Notes under the pieces: generated by a model
What the model saw: the letters and a program-made list of their open reading frames with translations, nothing else
Told to the model about the DNA's origin: nothing
Database searches by the model: none
Assembly (NCBI GenBank): GCA_002480735.1
Contig: DLCS01000268.1
Span: forward strand, 10,717 to 74,716
Direction: 5' to 3'
DNA: 64,000 nt
From: Bacillaceae bacterium UBA7792
Lineage (GTDB): Bacteria; Bacillota; Bacilli; Bacillales; Cytobacillaceae
Position numbers and translations under genes: made by a program
In this document: positions 52,620 through 61,979 of the stretch, in pieces
Position numbering within the stretch: the stretch's first letter is position 1
Layout of the letters: each line of letters begins with the position of its first letter

Positions 52620-53549
52620 GTGGCAAAATATGTGACTCAGCGTATCATCTATATGATCATCACTCTATTCTTAATTGCCTCGTTTACCTTTTTCCTCATG
52701 AAAATTATTCCAGGTACACCTTTTACGAAAGCTGATAAGTTATCTGAAACCCAGCTTGCGATTATGAAAGAGAAGTATGGGCTAGATGATCCAGTACCTG
52801 TTCAATATGCGAACTATATGATGAATTTGGTAAAGGGAGATTTAGGTGTTTCCTTTCAGTTTGATAATGTTGGTGTAACAGAAATTATTGTCAAGAGCTT
52901 TGGCCCTTCAGCCCAGCTCGGTTTTCAGGCGATCATCTTTGGGACTATCTTTGGAATTATTCTTGGGGTTCTTGCAGCGCTGAAGCAAAACACATGGGTG
53001 GATTACGGATCGACATTTATTGCGGTTCTTGGCAAATCGATCCCATCCTTTGTCTTTGCAGGACTCATGCAATATTATCTTGGTGTGAAGCTGGGCTGGT
53101 TCCCGGTTGCGTTCTGGAGAGGACCTGAGTATACGATCCTCCCAACGATTGCACTTGCGATGTTCCCACTAGCAACTGCGGCTCGGTTTGTACGTACGGA
53201 AATGATCGAGGTATTAGAATCAGATTATATTGTGCTTGCTAAAGCGAAGGGTGCAAGCTGGTTTGATATCGCCTTTAAGCATGCGCTAAGAAATGCTCTT
53301 ATTCCAGTTGTTACTGTATTGGGGCCGTTAGTCGTCAGTTTAATGACGGGATCATTAGTTATTGAAAAAATCTTTGGTATTCCCGGAATTGGAGAGCAAT
53401 TTGTCAAATCCATTCAGGTCAATGATTACCCTGTTATCATGGGAACGACATTATTATTTGCTGCCTTGTTTGTAGTCGTCATTCTAATTGTCGATCTCCT
53501 CTATGGTGTGATCGATCCGAGAATTCGTTTAGCGGGAGGGAAAAAATAA
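52620..53549 (+). CDS. oppB: Oligopeptide ABC transporter permease OppB
   Basis: Membrane subunit, 309 residues, with an N-terminal helix (IIYMIITLFLIASFTFFLM), the KIIPGTPF motif, and six hydrophobic segments in all. The coupling loop reads VLAKAKGASWFDIAFKHAL. GTG 52620 has AGGAGGT 9 nt upstream. The stop overlaps the oppC start by one base (TAATG). Confidence 0.94.
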   Translation: MAKYVTQRIIYMIITLFLIASFTFFLMKIIPGTPFTKADKLSETQLAIMKEKYGLDDPVPVQYANYMMNLVKGDLGVSFQFDNVGVTEIIVKSFGPSAQLGFQAIIFGTIFGIILGVLAALKQNTWVDYGSTFIAVLGKSIPSFVFAGLMQYYLGVKLGWFPVAFWRGPEYTILPTIALAMFPLATAARFVRTEMIEVLESDYIVLAKAKGASWFDIAFKHALRNALIPVVTVLGPLVVSLMTGSLVIEKIFGIPGIGEQFVKSIQVNDYPVIMGTTLLFAALFVVVILIVDLLYGVIDPRIRLAGGKK

Positions 53550-54571
53550 TGGAAAATGAAAAAATTCCACAAGAAATGTTTTCGCCCGTTGAAATGGATG
53601 CGACAAAAAGTGAGCAAATTTCAAAGCCTAGCTTGAATTATTGGCAGGACGCATGGCTTCGTGTAAGGAAGAACAAAGGTGCGATCGTGAGCATCATTAT
53701 TCTTGCGATATTAATCATTATGGCTATCGTTGGACCAAATATTACAGGCCATGGCTATGCCGACCAAAATTTAAAGCATAACAATTTGCCACCGCGTATT
53801 CCTGTGTTAGAAAACATCAGCTGGCTTCCGTTTGATGGGGAATTAACAAGGAAGAATGGAGATACGTACAACGCTTACAAGGTAAAGCATGTCGATGAAT
53901 ATTATTGGTTAGGTACGGATAGCTTAGGTCGTGATATTTTTACACGGCTTTGGAAGGGAACTCAGGTTTCTTTATATATTGCATTTCTGGCAGCAGCCAT
54001 TGATATGATTATTGGTGTTCTATACGGGGCGATCTCTGGCTTTGTCGGGGGTAGAACCGATAATTTTATGCAGCGTATTACCGAGATCTTGATAGGGATT
54101 CCGAACCTGGTGGTCGTTATCCTCATGATTATCGTCCTCAAGCCTGGGATTCTCTCCATTACCATTGCCTTAACGATAACGGGCTGGGTGGGAATGGCTA
54201 GGGTCGTGCGGGCGCAGGTTCTGAAGCTGAAGAGTCAGGAATATGTCCTCGCTGCTAGAACCCTTGGACTATCTAATGGAAAGATTATTGGTAAGCATCT
54301 TGTTCCAAACTTAGCTGGAGTTATTATTATCAATACCATGTTTACCATTCCGAATGCGATTTTCTTTGAAGCTTTCTTAAGTTTTATTGGGTTAGGATTA
54401 CAGCCTCCACATGCCTCATTGGGAACATTAATTGATGATGGATTTAAGGTGCTGCAGCTATATCCTTACCAAATGATCATCCCAGCCATTGTCATCAGCT
54501 TGATTATGATCTGTTTTAACATGGTGGCTGATGGACTGAGGGATGCTCTAGATCCGAAGATGCGCGACTAG
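53549..54571 (+). CDS. oppC: Oligopeptide ABC transporter permease OppC
   Basis: Second permease, 340 residues: soluble N-terminal extension, first helix about 45-65, an extracytoplasmic loop, the GTDSLGRDIFTRLWKG motif, and the coupling loop VLAARTLGLSNGKIIGKHLV. It shares one base with oppB and is followed by oppD after 19 nt. Confidence 0.94.
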   Translation: MENEKIPQEMFSPVEMDATKSEQISKPSLNYWQDAWLRVRKNKGAIVSIIILAILIIMAIVGPNITGHGYADQNLKHNNLPPRIPVLENISWLPFDGELTRKNGDTYNAYKVKHVDEYYWLGTDSLGRDIFTRLWKGTQVSLYIAFLAAAIDMIIGVLYGAISGFVGGRTDNFMQRITEILIGIPNLVVVILMIIVLKPGILSITIALTITGWVGMARVVRAQVLKLKSQEYVLAARTLGLSNGKIIGKHLVPNLAGVIIINTMFTIPNAIFFEAFLSFIGLGLQPPHASLGTLIDDGFKVLQLYPYQMIIPAIVISLIMICFNMVADGLRDALDPKMRD

Positions 54572-54590
54572 AAAAGGCGGGTGAATTGAA

Positions 54591-55634
54591 GTGGAAAAAA
54601 TATTAGAAGTGAAGGATTTGCATATCTCCTTCCATACTTTTTCTGGAGAGGTACAAGCTATCCGTGGCGTGAATTTTGATTTGCATAAAGGGGAAACACT
54701 CGCTATTGTCGGTGAATCAGGCTCAGGGAAATCAGTCACGTCCAAAGCGATTATGCATCTGTTACCTGAATCAAACTCAGAGATTAAACAGGGACAAATC
54801 CTTTTTGAAGGGAAAGATCTCGCAAAGCTTTCTGATAAGGCGATGCAGAAGATTCGTGGCAAAGACATTTCGATGATTTTTCAGGATCCGATGACATCTT
54901 TGAATCCAACGATGAAGGTTGGAAGGCAAATTATTGAACCGATTATGAAGCATCAAAAATTAAGTAAGGGAGCCGCTAAAAAGAGAGCGATTGAAATTCT
55001 TGATCTAGTTGGAATTCCCAATCCCGAGGTACGCTTTGAGCAATATCCTCATCAATTCTCAGGCGGAATGAGGCAGCGTGTCGTCATCGCGATTGCATTG
55101 GCTTGCAATCCTAAGGTGTTAATTGCAGATGAACCGACGACCGCTCTTGATGTAACGATTCAAGCCCAAATCCTTGAACTGATGAAGGCCTTACAGAAAA
55201 AGATTGACACGTCGATTATCTTTATTACCCACGATCTAGGTGTAGTAGCCAATGTGGCGGATCGAGTAGCTGTCATGTATGGAGGAAAAATTGTTGAGGT
55301 CGGAACTGTCGATGAGGTGTTCTATAACCCACAGCACCCGTACACCTGGGGCTTGATTAGCTCGATGCCGACACTCGATACGGAAGATGAAGAGCTTTAT
55401 GCGATTCCTGGGACGCCGCCAGATTTGCTTCATCCACCGAAAGGAGATGCCTTTGCACCTCGTAACCGCTATGCAATGAAAATAGACCTTGAAAAACAGC
55501 CGCCAATGTTCAAGGTTTCCGATACGCATTATGCGGCGACATGGCTCTTGCATCCAGAAGCACCAAAGGTCGAACCGCCAGAGGCTGTTCAAAAACGCAA
55601 GCGCCAATTCCTTGGCTTGAAGGAGGGGAATTAA
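54591..55634 (+). CDS. oppD: Oligopeptide ABC transporter ATPase OppD
   Basis: ATPase subunit, 347 residues, with Walker A GESGSGKSVTSKAI, Q-loop FQDPMTSLNPT, signature FSGGMRQRVVIA, Walker B LIADEPTTALDVT and switch THDLGVV. The C-terminal peptide-transporter extension is present. GTG 54591 with an AAGGCGGGTG-type site upstream. Its TAA is immediately followed by the oppF ATG. Confidence 0.94.
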   Translation: MEKILEVKDLHISFHTFSGEVQAIRGVNFDLHKGETLAIVGESGSGKSVTSKAIMHLLPESNSEIKQGQILFEGKDLAKLSDKAMQKIRGKDISMIFQDPMTSLNPTMKVGRQIIEPIMKHQKLSKGAAKKRAIEILDLVGIPNPEVRFEQYPHQFSGGMRQRVVIAIALACNPKVLIADEPTTALDVTIQAQILELMKALQKKIDTSIIFITHDLGVVANVADRVAVMYGGKIVEVGTVDEVFYNPQHPYTWGLISSMPTLDTEDEELYAIPGTPPDLLHPPKGDAFAPRNRYAMKIDLEKQPPMFKVSDTHYAATWLLHPEAPKVEPPEAVQKRKRQFLGLKEGN

Positions 55635-56576
55635 ATGGCGAGCACGGAGAAACTATTGGAGATAAAGAATTTAAAGCAATACTTCAATGTTGGAAAGGCA
55701 AATGAAGTGAGAGCCGTCGATGACATCTCCTTTGACATATTCAAAGGTGAAACCTTAGGGCTTGTTGGCGAATCAGGCTGTGGAAAATCAACGACAGGCC
55801 GGACGATCATACGCTTATACGATGCAACTGGTGGCGAAGTACTCTATAATGGCGTCAATGTCCATGGGAAAAAATCAAAGGCTGAACTAAAAGAGTTTAA
55901 CCGTAAAATGCAAATGATTTTCCAGGATCCGCAAGCATCCTTAAATCCGCGAATGAAGGTGTCTGATATCATTGCGGAAGGAATTGATATTCACGGACTT
56001 GCATCTTCAAAGGAAGACAGAATGAATCGTGTCATTGAGCTACTAGAAACGGTCGGCTTAAACAAAGAGCATGCCAATCGATATCCCCATGAGTTCTCAG
56101 GGGGTCAAAGACAACGGATTGGCATTGCTCGAGCACTTGCAGTAGAGCCGGAATTCATCATTGCTGATGAACCAATTTCCGCCCTCGATGTTTCCATTCA
56201 GGCTCAGGTTGTCAATCTCATGAAAAAGCTGCAAAAGGAAAAAGGCTTAACCTACCTTTTCATCGCTCATGATCTGTCCATGGTGAAATACATCAGTGAC
56301 CGGATTGGTGTCATGTACTTCGGGAAGCTAGTCGAGCTAGCACCAGCGGACGATTTGTACAATAACCCGATCCATCCATATACCCAATCCCTTTTGTCTG
56401 CGATTCCATTGCCAGATCCAAATTATGAACGTAATCGCAAGCGGAAAACCTATAATCCGAAGGTTCATAATTACAGCAGTGATGATGAGGTGAAGCTTCG
56501 TGAGATAAAGCCAGGTCACTTCGTTCAATGCTCTCAAAAAGAATTTGAACAATATAAGGCGCAATATGCAAAATAA
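55635..56576 (+). CDS. oppF: Oligopeptide ABC transporter ATPase OppF
   Basis: Second ATPase, 313 residues: Walker A GESGCGKSTTGRTI, Q-loop FQDPQASLNPR, signature FSGGQRQRIGIARAL, Walker B IADEPISALDVS, switch AHDLSMV. GGAGGGG at the end of oppD is the ribosome binding site. Last gene of the operon. Confidence 0.94.
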   Translation: MASTEKLLEIKNLKQYFNVGKANEVRAVDDISFDIFKGETLGLVGESGCGKSTTGRTIIRLYDATGGEVLYNGVNVHGKKSKAELKEFNRKMQMIFQDPQASLNPRMKVSDIIAEGIDIHGLASSKEDRMNRVIELLETVGLNKEHANRYPHEFSGGQRQRIGIARALAVEPEFIIADEPISALDVSIQAQVVNLMKKLQKEKGLTYLFIAHDLSMVKYISDRIGVMYFGKLVELAPADDLYNNPIHPYTQSLLSAIPLPDPNYERNRKRKTYNPKVHNYSSDDEVKLREIKPGHFVQCSQKEFEQYKAQYAK

Positions 56577-56578
56577 CA

Positions 56579-56610
56579 AAAACGATCTCAAAACCGAGAT
56601 CGTTTTCTTT
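56579..56610 (+). terminator. Terminator after oppF
   Basis: AAAACGATCTC / GAGATCGTTTT stem with a T-rich tail. Confidence 0.88.
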
Positions 56611-56710
56611 ATTTGCCATGTAGATTATTGTCAATTTTAAGGGTAAAATGTAGAAGAATGATAATCTAATAATCTCATATACATAAGATAAAATAGAAAA
56701 GGGGGACATA

Positions 56711-57910
56711 ATGAAATCTTTTCGTGTCGTAAGTTTGTTGGCTTTGTTTTTTTTGCTATTGTTTGGAGGAAGTATTGCTCTAGCAAAACAAAAGCAGGAT
56801 GGATTAGCAAAATCATTACCAGTGCGGGAGGACCTTTTGATCAAAAATCTGCCCGATGTGCTGACACGTTTTAAGTATCATAGCGGGCTTAAATTTGACT
56901 ACCCAGATGCTGTGAGAGGAATTTATGTGACCGGTCATTCCGCAGGAGGAGAAAAATTCCCCCAATTAATTCATTTAATTGAGAATACGGATCTGAATGC
57001 GATGGTCATTGATGTGAAGGATGATTGGGGCAATATTACTTACATACCTGATGAGACCTCACCCTATAAGGCAATTGGGAAGCCATATATTAAGAATCCA
57101 AAAGAAATGCTAAAAACGCTGGAACAAAAGAAGATCTATCCGATTGCTAGAGTGGTAGTATTCAAGGATACCGCATTAGCTAACATGAAGCCGGAGCTTT
57201 CCTTTAAAAATGGTTCAACCGTCTGGAAAAACGGTCGAGGAGAGTCATTTGTGAACCCTTTTCTGAAGGAAGTTTGGGATTATAATGTTGGCATAGCCAT
57301 TGAGGCTGCCAAAATGGGCTTTCAGGAAATCCAGTTTGACTATGTGCGTTTTCCAGAGGGCTTCGAGAAAAGAGATAATGCTTTAACATATACCATGGGA
57401 GAATACGAGCAGATGGATATGGACAATGTTCAAAAGCGGGTGCAGGCCGTAACGGATTTTGTTGCCTATGCGAAGAAAAAGCTTGAACCATATGGAGCCA
57501 AGGTTTCAGTTGACATCTTTGGCTATACAGCAACACTTCCTGAAGCACCTGGAATTGGCCAAAATTTCTCGAAAATAAGCGAGCAGATTGATGTTATTTC
57601 ATCGATGATCTACCCAAGTCATTGGACCTCCTATTTCGGAATCAGTAAGCCTGATTTGGATCCTTATCGGCTGGTGACGGAATATGCAAAGGTGGAGAAT
57701 TCCATTCTCTCAAAGCTTGAGCACCGTCCAATCTCAAGACCCTGGCTTCAAGACTTCACAGCATCCTGGCTTGGTAGCGGAAATTACAAGCGCTATGGAA
57801 AGCAGGAGGTAGAAGCACAAATTAAAGCTTTAAATGAACAAGGGATTAAGGAATTCTTGCTTTGGAATGCAGGGAATAGCTATACAAAGAATGTGGACTA
57901 TACCCCTTAA
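56711..57910 (+). CDS. Secreted putative glycoside hydrolase (DUF4015)
   Basis: 399-residue protein with an N-terminal signal peptide or anchor (VVSLLALFFLLLFGGSIALA) ending AKQK. The mature part matches the DUF4015 putative glycoside hydrolase family: GIYVTGHSAGG, AMVIDVKDDWGNITY, the strand IQFDYVRFPEGF and VDIFGYTAT, which suggest a TIM barrel with acidic catalytic residues. The substrate is unknown; cell-wall or polysaccharide turnover is possible. It is preceded by GGGGG 6 nt before the ATG and closed by a strong terminator, so it stands alone. Confidence 0.82.
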   Translation: MKSFRVVSLLALFFLLLFGGSIALAKQKQDGLAKSLPVREDLLIKNLPDVLTRFKYHSGLKFDYPDAVRGIYVTGHSAGGEKFPQLIHLIENTDLNAMVIDVKDDWGNITYIPDETSPYKAIGKPYIKNPKEMLKTLEQKKIYPIARVVVFKDTALANMKPELSFKNGSTVWKNGRGESFVNPFLKEVWDYNVGIAIEAAKMGFQEIQFDYVRFPEGFEKRDNALTYTMGEYEQMDMDNVQKRVQAVTDFVAYAKKKLEPYGAKVSVDIFGYTATLPEAPGIGQNFSKISEQIDVISSMIYPSHWTSYFGISKPDLDPYRLVTEYAKVENSILSKLEHRPISRPWLQDFTASWLGSGNYKRYGKQEVEAQIKALNEQGIKEFLLWNAGNSYTKNVDYTP

Positions 57911-57913
57911 TAG

Positions 57914-57948
57914 AAAAAAACTGAGACCATGCGAGTCTCAGTTTTTTT
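57914..57948. terminator. Bidirectional terminator after the glycoside hydrolase gene
   Basis: CTGAGAC / GTCTCAG stem with A-run on the left and T-run on the right, between two convergent genes. Confidence 0.88.
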
Positions 57949-58134
57949 CTATTTTTTGAAGCCACCTACGCTTTTCCAGCCTGTTTGCATTCTTTCCGAT
58001 TTATCTACAAATAGATTTCGATTCTTTCCGCCGAAAATTTTCGTTCCGATGCCATTTGTAATGACACCCATTGTTGCTGTGATTGCAATAATGAGCACTG
58101 CGACAATGGCCAGATCGGTTATGTAAGGTACCAT
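57949..58134 (-). CDS. Small single-pass membrane protein, 61 aa
   Basis: Not recognised. One hydrophobic segment near the N-terminus (ITDLAIVAVLIIAITATMGV), then a basic, glycine-rich tail with FGGKNRNLF and KSVGGFKK. GGGGG lies 8 nt before the ATG, a convincing site. It lies opposite spx in the gap after the glycoside hydrolase; no link to either neighbour is evident. Confidence 0.6.
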   Translation of the reverse strand: MVPYITDLAIVAVLIIAITATMGVITNGIGTKIFGGKNRNLFVDKSERMQTGWKSVGGFKK

Positions 58135-58571
58135 GATATAACCCCCATCTTTCTATTGTTTATCCCCTACCCCTATTGTAAAAGAAGTTCAATTATTATG
58201 AAAGGGGAAAAATGAATTCAGTCTCATTAAATTCATTAATATTTTTTTTCATTTTCATGACATTAATTGAAAATGACCGCTAGAAATGACACAATAGAAC
58301 AGAAGCCAGCTTTTTTAGAAACAAAATAAAAAAATGCAGAAAAACATGAAACTTTTAGGTGACAAATACGTCTTATATAGAGAGAACTTTCATGAAAGCA
58401 ATTTTTTGAAACAGTTGGCTGCATGCTCAAAAATCTATACCTTTTTGATTTATATTGGTGTATAATAATTAATATACATTACTTGTTTAAAGTTATTTTA
58501 ATTTAAGTGATTTTTGATAAACATGGTTAATATATATTTTTGTATCTTGAATTTAAGGAGTGTGAATTGAT
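58135..58571. other. AT-rich intergenic region upstream of spx
   Basis: 437 bases. It should hold the spx promoter(s), since B. subtilis spx is transcribed from several. A TATAAT occurs at 58461-58466 without a well-placed -35. Two very short frames (58212-58283, with AAAGGGG upstream, and 58334-58465, with no site) are not supported well enough to call. Confidence 0.5.
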
Positions 58572-58967
58572 TTGGTTACTTTATACACTTCACCTAGTTG
58601 CACATCTTGCCGCAAAGCGAAGATCTGGCTTGAAGAGCATGAAATACCTTATCAAGAGCGTAATGTTTTTTCTGATCCTTTAACAATAGAGGAAATTAAG
58701 GAAATTCTTCGAATGACTGAGGACGGAACAGATGAGATTATTTCAACAAGATCTAAGACCTTTCAGAAACTGAATGTGAATCTTGAAACGATGCCGCTCC
58801 AGGATTTGCTTGTGCTTATTAAGGACAATCCCGGTTTGCTACGTCGTCCAATTATTATTGATGAAAAGCGCCTTCAGGTGGGTTATAACGAGGATGAAAT
58901 CCGCCGTTTCCTTCCAAGAAAGGTACGTACATTCCAGCTTCAAGAAGCGAGACGTCTTGTAAACTAA
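58572..58967 (+). CDS. spx: Transcriptional regulator Spx
   Basis: ArsC-like regulator that binds the alpha C-terminal domain of RNA polymerase and redirects transcription under disulfide stress. The 131 residues have the redox switch CTSC (C10, C13), the RPI motif ([20 protein letters not shown]) and the usual C-terminus. The start is TTG 58572, giving [19 protein letters not shown] at 58555-58560 is 11 nt away, longer than ideal. mecA, the adaptor for ClpC, follows, as in B. subtilis. Confidence 0.96.
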   Translation: MVTLYTSPSCTSCRKAKIWLEEHEIPYQERNVFSDPLTIEEIKEILRMTEDGTDEIISTRSKTFQKLNVNLETMPLQDLLVLIKDNPGLLRRPIIIDEKRLQVGYNEDEIRRFLPRKVRTFQLQEARRLVN

Positions 58968-58971
58968 TGGG

Positions 58972-59004
58972 AAAACCTTCGATCCTTTGTATCGGGGGTT
59001 TTTT
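58972..59004 (+). terminator. Terminator after spx
   Basis: AACCTTCGAT / ATCGGGGGTT imperfect stem (G-T pairs) followed by six T. Confidence 0.7.
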
Positions 59005-59351
59005 GTATTTATGGAACTTCCGAACTTGAAAAGCCCACTTCTTCAGGTGTGGGAGTATCAGGGAGAAATAATTTGTGAGTAGGAATGTTTTTTGATAAGA
59101 TACTACAAATAAGATTTTGCACGAGCTTTTTTGTGTTGAGTAGGCATATAATGGTTTTTAAGAAACCGTGTTATTTTATTTCCCTTTATCTCCTTTTTAT
59201 CATAAAATAAGAGTACAAGGTAATAACACTTTTTATTATTATAGTGCTTTACATCCTTCTATGTGATTAAAAGTAATGGGTAAAGGTACATGTATTTTGC
59301 ATGGGGGTATTTATTCCCTTCCAAATAATGCAAGAAGGGAGAGGTTACTTG
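59005..59351. other. Intergenic region upstream of mecA
   Basis: 347 bases. It holds a CCCAC / GTGGG hairpin (around 59035-59055) and a TATAAT at 59147-59152 without a good -35. GGGGTATT at 59295-59302 and GGGTAA near 59278 resemble SigB -10s but lack a GTTT element at the right distance. No coding sequence seen. Confidence 0.4.
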
Positions 59352-60014
59352 ATGGATATTGAACGGATCAATGAACATACGGTAAAGTTTTACATTTCAT
59401 ATGTCGATATAGAAGAGCGGGGCTTTGACCGCGAGGAAATCTGGTACAACCGGGAGCGAAGTGAAGAGCTATTTTGGGAAATGATGGATGAAGTTCATCA
59501 GGAGGAGGAATTTATCCTAGAAGGACCTCTTTGGATTCAAGTACAAGCTTTGGATAAAGGGCTGGAGATCCTTGTGACAAGAGCACAAATTTCCAAGGAT
59601 GGACAGAAGTTCGAGCTGCCAATTCCAGATGAAAAGCTAAAGGATTTACCTGTGGACGACAGAATAGAAGAACTGTTGGATCAACATTTTAATCCAAAAG
59701 ATGGTGAAGAAATTGCTCCTGAAGGAACATTGGAATTCTTAATCGCTTTTAACGATTTTGAGGACTTAATATCGCTATCGAATCGTAATATTCTTGATTC
59801 ATTGGTGACTAAGCTATATTCCTTTGAAAATAACTATTATTTATATGTGGAATTCCCTGAGGAAGAATTTGATGAAGATGAAATCGATGATTGCCTAAGT
59901 ATTCTGCTTGAATACGGAGCTGAAACACAGGTAACCATCCATCGTGTGGAAGAATACGGGCATCTCATTATTTCTGAACATGTCTTTTCAGAGTTGAGGA
60001 AATATTTTCATTAA
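59352..60014 (+). CDS. mecA: Adaptor protein MecA
   Basis: ClpC adaptor that targets ComK/ComS and other substrates for ClpCP degradation. The product is 220 residues (218 in B. subtilis): N-terminal substrate-binding domain (MDIERINEHTVKFYISYVDI, then EIWYNRERSEELFWEMMDEV), an acidic linker, and C-terminal ClpC-binding domain (LIAFNDFEDLISLSNR ... LRKYFH). ATG 59352 with AGGGAGAGG 7 nt upstream; the longer frame starting 17 codons earlier has no site. Confidence 0.95.
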   Translation: MDIERINEHTVKFYISYVDIEERGFDREEIWYNRERSEELFWEMMDEVHQEEEFILEGPLWIQVQALDKGLEILVTRAQISKDGQKFELPIPDEKLKDLPVDDRIEELLDQHFNPKDGEEIAPEGTLEFLIAFNDFEDLISLSNRNILDSLVTKLYSFENNYYLYVEFPEEEFDEDEIDDCLSILLEYGAETQVTIHRVEEYGHLIISEHVFSELRKYFH

Positions 60015-60061
60015 CAATGATTTTTTCAAAAATATGTCCGATTTACGTAACAATGCCTTAT

Positions 60062-60098
60062 AAAAATACCGATTTCATTGATGAAATCGGTATTTTTT
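60062..60098 (+). terminator. Terminator after mecA
   Basis: AAAAATACCGATTTC / GAAATCGGTATTTTTT, a long perfect stem with ATTGAT loop. Confidence 0.92.
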
Positions 60099-60137
60099 AA
60101 TAAGATCAATAGGGTTAAGTTCTTGTACTCTGAACAG

Positions 60138-60160
60138 TGCTTAGCTCCTGCGCTTTTCTA
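60138..60160. repeat. Possible remnant of the interspersed repeat
   Basis: TGCTTAGCTCCTGCGCTTTTCTA looks like the left end (TCTAGCTCC) and right end (TGCGCTTTTCTTA) of the repeat at 9354-9506 joined with the middle lost. Short, so the match could be chance. Confidence 0.4.
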
Positions 60161-60181
60161 ATGAACCGAGGTGATGATCGC

Positions 60182-61693
60182 TTGAAGAATACAGTGAGAG
60201 TCCTTTTATTTATTGGTATATTAGCTGTGCTTTATTATTTGCTTGGAGATTATATTAAAGGCGGTTTATTGGGCTATATAAGCATTATCACTACTTTGTC
60301 CGTCATCTTTATTGGGTTTATTATCTTCCTGGAAAATCGCCATCCCACTCAAACCCTAACCTGGTTGGTGGTGCTGGGGAGCTTTCCTCTTGTTGGTTTT
60401 ATTTTCTATTTACTATTTGGACGGAACTATCGCAGAGAAAAGATGTTTAGGAAAAAATACATATTCGATAAACAAGCTTTCCTTCAAATTGAAGGGGATG
60501 TGGATTATCCAAGTGTTGAGCGAATTGAGGAAATGGATCCTGACCAGCGCAAGCTTTTTCACCTTGCCCATAAGCTGGGAAACAGTCCCATTTCCTTTCG
60601 AACGGAGACCAAGGTATTGAACAATGGTGACGAAACGTTCATGGAAATCATACATGCCCTAAAGGAGGCAACACATCATATTCACATTGAGTACTACATT
60701 GTTCGCAGTGATAAATTAGGTAACAAAATTAAGGATATCCTTATTACGAAAGCGAAGGAGGGTGTCAAAGTTCGATTCCTCTATGATGCTGTAGGTTCAT
60801 GGATGCTTTCAAAGAAATATATCCGGGAAATGCGTGAAGCAGGGATTGAGATTATCCCGTTCGGCCCAGTAAGGCTTCCTTTCCTAAATAGTAAATTTAA
60901 TTTTCGCAACCACCGAAAAATCATTGTCATCGATGGAAGCATTGGCTTTGTCGGGGGTCTAAACATTGGTGATGAATATTTGGGACGCAATGAGCACTTT
61001 GGCCATTGGAGGGACACACATCTATGGTTAAAAGGAGAGGCTGTCCGTACATTGCAGCTGATTTTTCTCCAGGATTGGTATTACATGACAAATCAAGGTT
61101 TGCTTACTGCGGAATATCTCTCACCCGTACAAATGGAAAATAGTCGTGAGGGCGTGCAGCTGATTGCTGGAGGGCCTGATAATGAATGGAGTGTGATAAA
61201 AAGTATTTTCTTTTCGATGATCACCTCCGCAAAGATGTCGGTTTGGATTGCCTCCCCATACTTCATTCCAGATGAGGATATCTTTAGTGCTTTGAAAATT
61301 GCAGCCCTGAGTGGAATTGATGTAAGGCTTCTTGTTCCGAGTAAGCCAGACAAACGGATCGTGTTTCATGCCTCTCGCTCCTATTTTCCTGATCTGCTTG
61401 AAGCAGGAGTAAAAATCTATGCCTACAAAAAAGGGTTTATGCATAGTAAAATTATTATTGTCGATGACACCCTAGCGTCGATTGGAACCTCCAATATGGA
61501 TATGCGTAGCTTCCACTTGAATTTTGAAGTAAATGCGTTTCTCTATAATACGAGGAGCACGGACAAGCTTGTAAGAGAATTCATCCATGACCTAAAAGAT
61601 TCAGAGGAGCTTCGTCTAGAGGATTTCAAAAAGCGCCATCTTGGATATCGACTCATGGAATCATTATCACGGCTTCTCTCCCCGTTCTTATAG
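60182..61693 (+). CDS. cls: Cardiolipin synthase
   Basis: Membrane phospholipase-D-family enzyme that makes cardiolipin from two phosphatidylglycerols. The 503 residues have two N-terminal helices (LLFIGILAVLYYLLGDYI and YISIITTLSVIFIGFIIFL), a PLDNc-type segment, and two HKD motifs: FNFRNHRKIIVIDGSIGFVG and YKKGFMHSKIIIVDDTLASI. The start is TTG 60182 with GAGGTGAT 6 nt upstream, giving MKNTVRVLLF; an upstream frame to 60137 runs through a repeat-like sequence. In B. subtilis mecA is followed by coiA, so the neighbourhood differs here. Confidence 0.93.
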   Translation: MKNTVRVLLFIGILAVLYYLLGDYIKGGLLGYISIITTLSVIFIGFIIFLENRHPTQTLTWLVVLGSFPLVGFIFYLLFGRNYRREKMFRKKYIFDKQAFLQIEGDVDYPSVERIEEMDPDQRKLFHLAHKLGNSPISFRTETKVLNNGDETFMEIIHALKEATHHIHIEYYIVRSDKLGNKIKDILITKAKEGVKVRFLYDAVGSWMLSKKYIREMREAGIEIIPFGPVRLPFLNSKFNFRNHRKIIVIDGSIGFVGGLNIGDEYLGRNEHFGHWRDTHLWLKGEAVRTLQLIFLQDWYYMTNQGLLTAEYLSPVQMENSREGVQLIAGGPDNEWSVIKSIFFSMITSAKMSVWIASPYFIPDEDIFSALKIAALSGIDVRLLVPSKPDKRIVFHASRSYFPDLLEAGVKIYAYKKGFMHSKIIIVDDTLASIGTSNMDMRSFHLNFEVNAFLYNTRSTDKLVREFIHDLKDSEELRLEDFKKRHLGYRLMESLSRLLSPFL

Positions 61694-61712
61694 AATCCTG
61701 AAGTTTCAGGGA

Positions 61713-61833
61713 CTGGTTATGTTAATGCACAATGTTGATTTTTAGCCTTATACGTGTGCGTGAGCGGGTTTTATTCGGTACGAATAACTTAGCGAACGTA
61801 CACGTATAAGGCGGTGTGTAAATCAACAACCAG
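61713..61833. repeat. Large inverted-repeat element between cls and prfA
   Basis: Nested arms: CTGGTT (61713-61718) / AACCAG (61828-61833); GTTGATTT (61734-61741) / AAATCAAC (61820-61827); GCCTTATACGTGTGCG (61745-61760) / CGTACACGTATAAGGC (61797-61812, one mismatch); a small ATTCG-GTA-CGAAT palindrome in the centre. It carries no coding sequence. It could be a MITE-like element, a protein-binding site or a folded RNA. Confidence 0.75.
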
Positions 61834-61873
61834 ATATAACAGTGACTTATTAGATAAGATTTCATTTTGGGTT

Positions 61874-61902
61874 TTGACGATGCTTTTCACCTATACTATA
61901 AT
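61874..61902 (+). promoter_or_regulatory. SigA promoter of prfA-prmC
   Basis: TTGACG (61874-61879), 17 nt, TATAAT (61897-61902): one mismatch from consensus in total. Confidence 0.8.
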
Positions 61903-61979
61903 TAGACTGTTATAGGTATCGATTTATTTTTGTACGGAAACCCTGAGATTAAGGGATCAATAACCTGAGGTGAATAATT

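Noticed and set aside
58334-58465. 43-codon frame starting MQKNMKLLGDKYVLY upstream of spx
   Set aside because: No ribosome binding site, AT-rich region, and it runs across the likely spx promoter. Not supported as a gene.
59278-59302. SigB promoter before mecA
   Set aside because: GGGTAA and GGGTAT occur, but no GTTT element lies 12-15 nt upstream of either.
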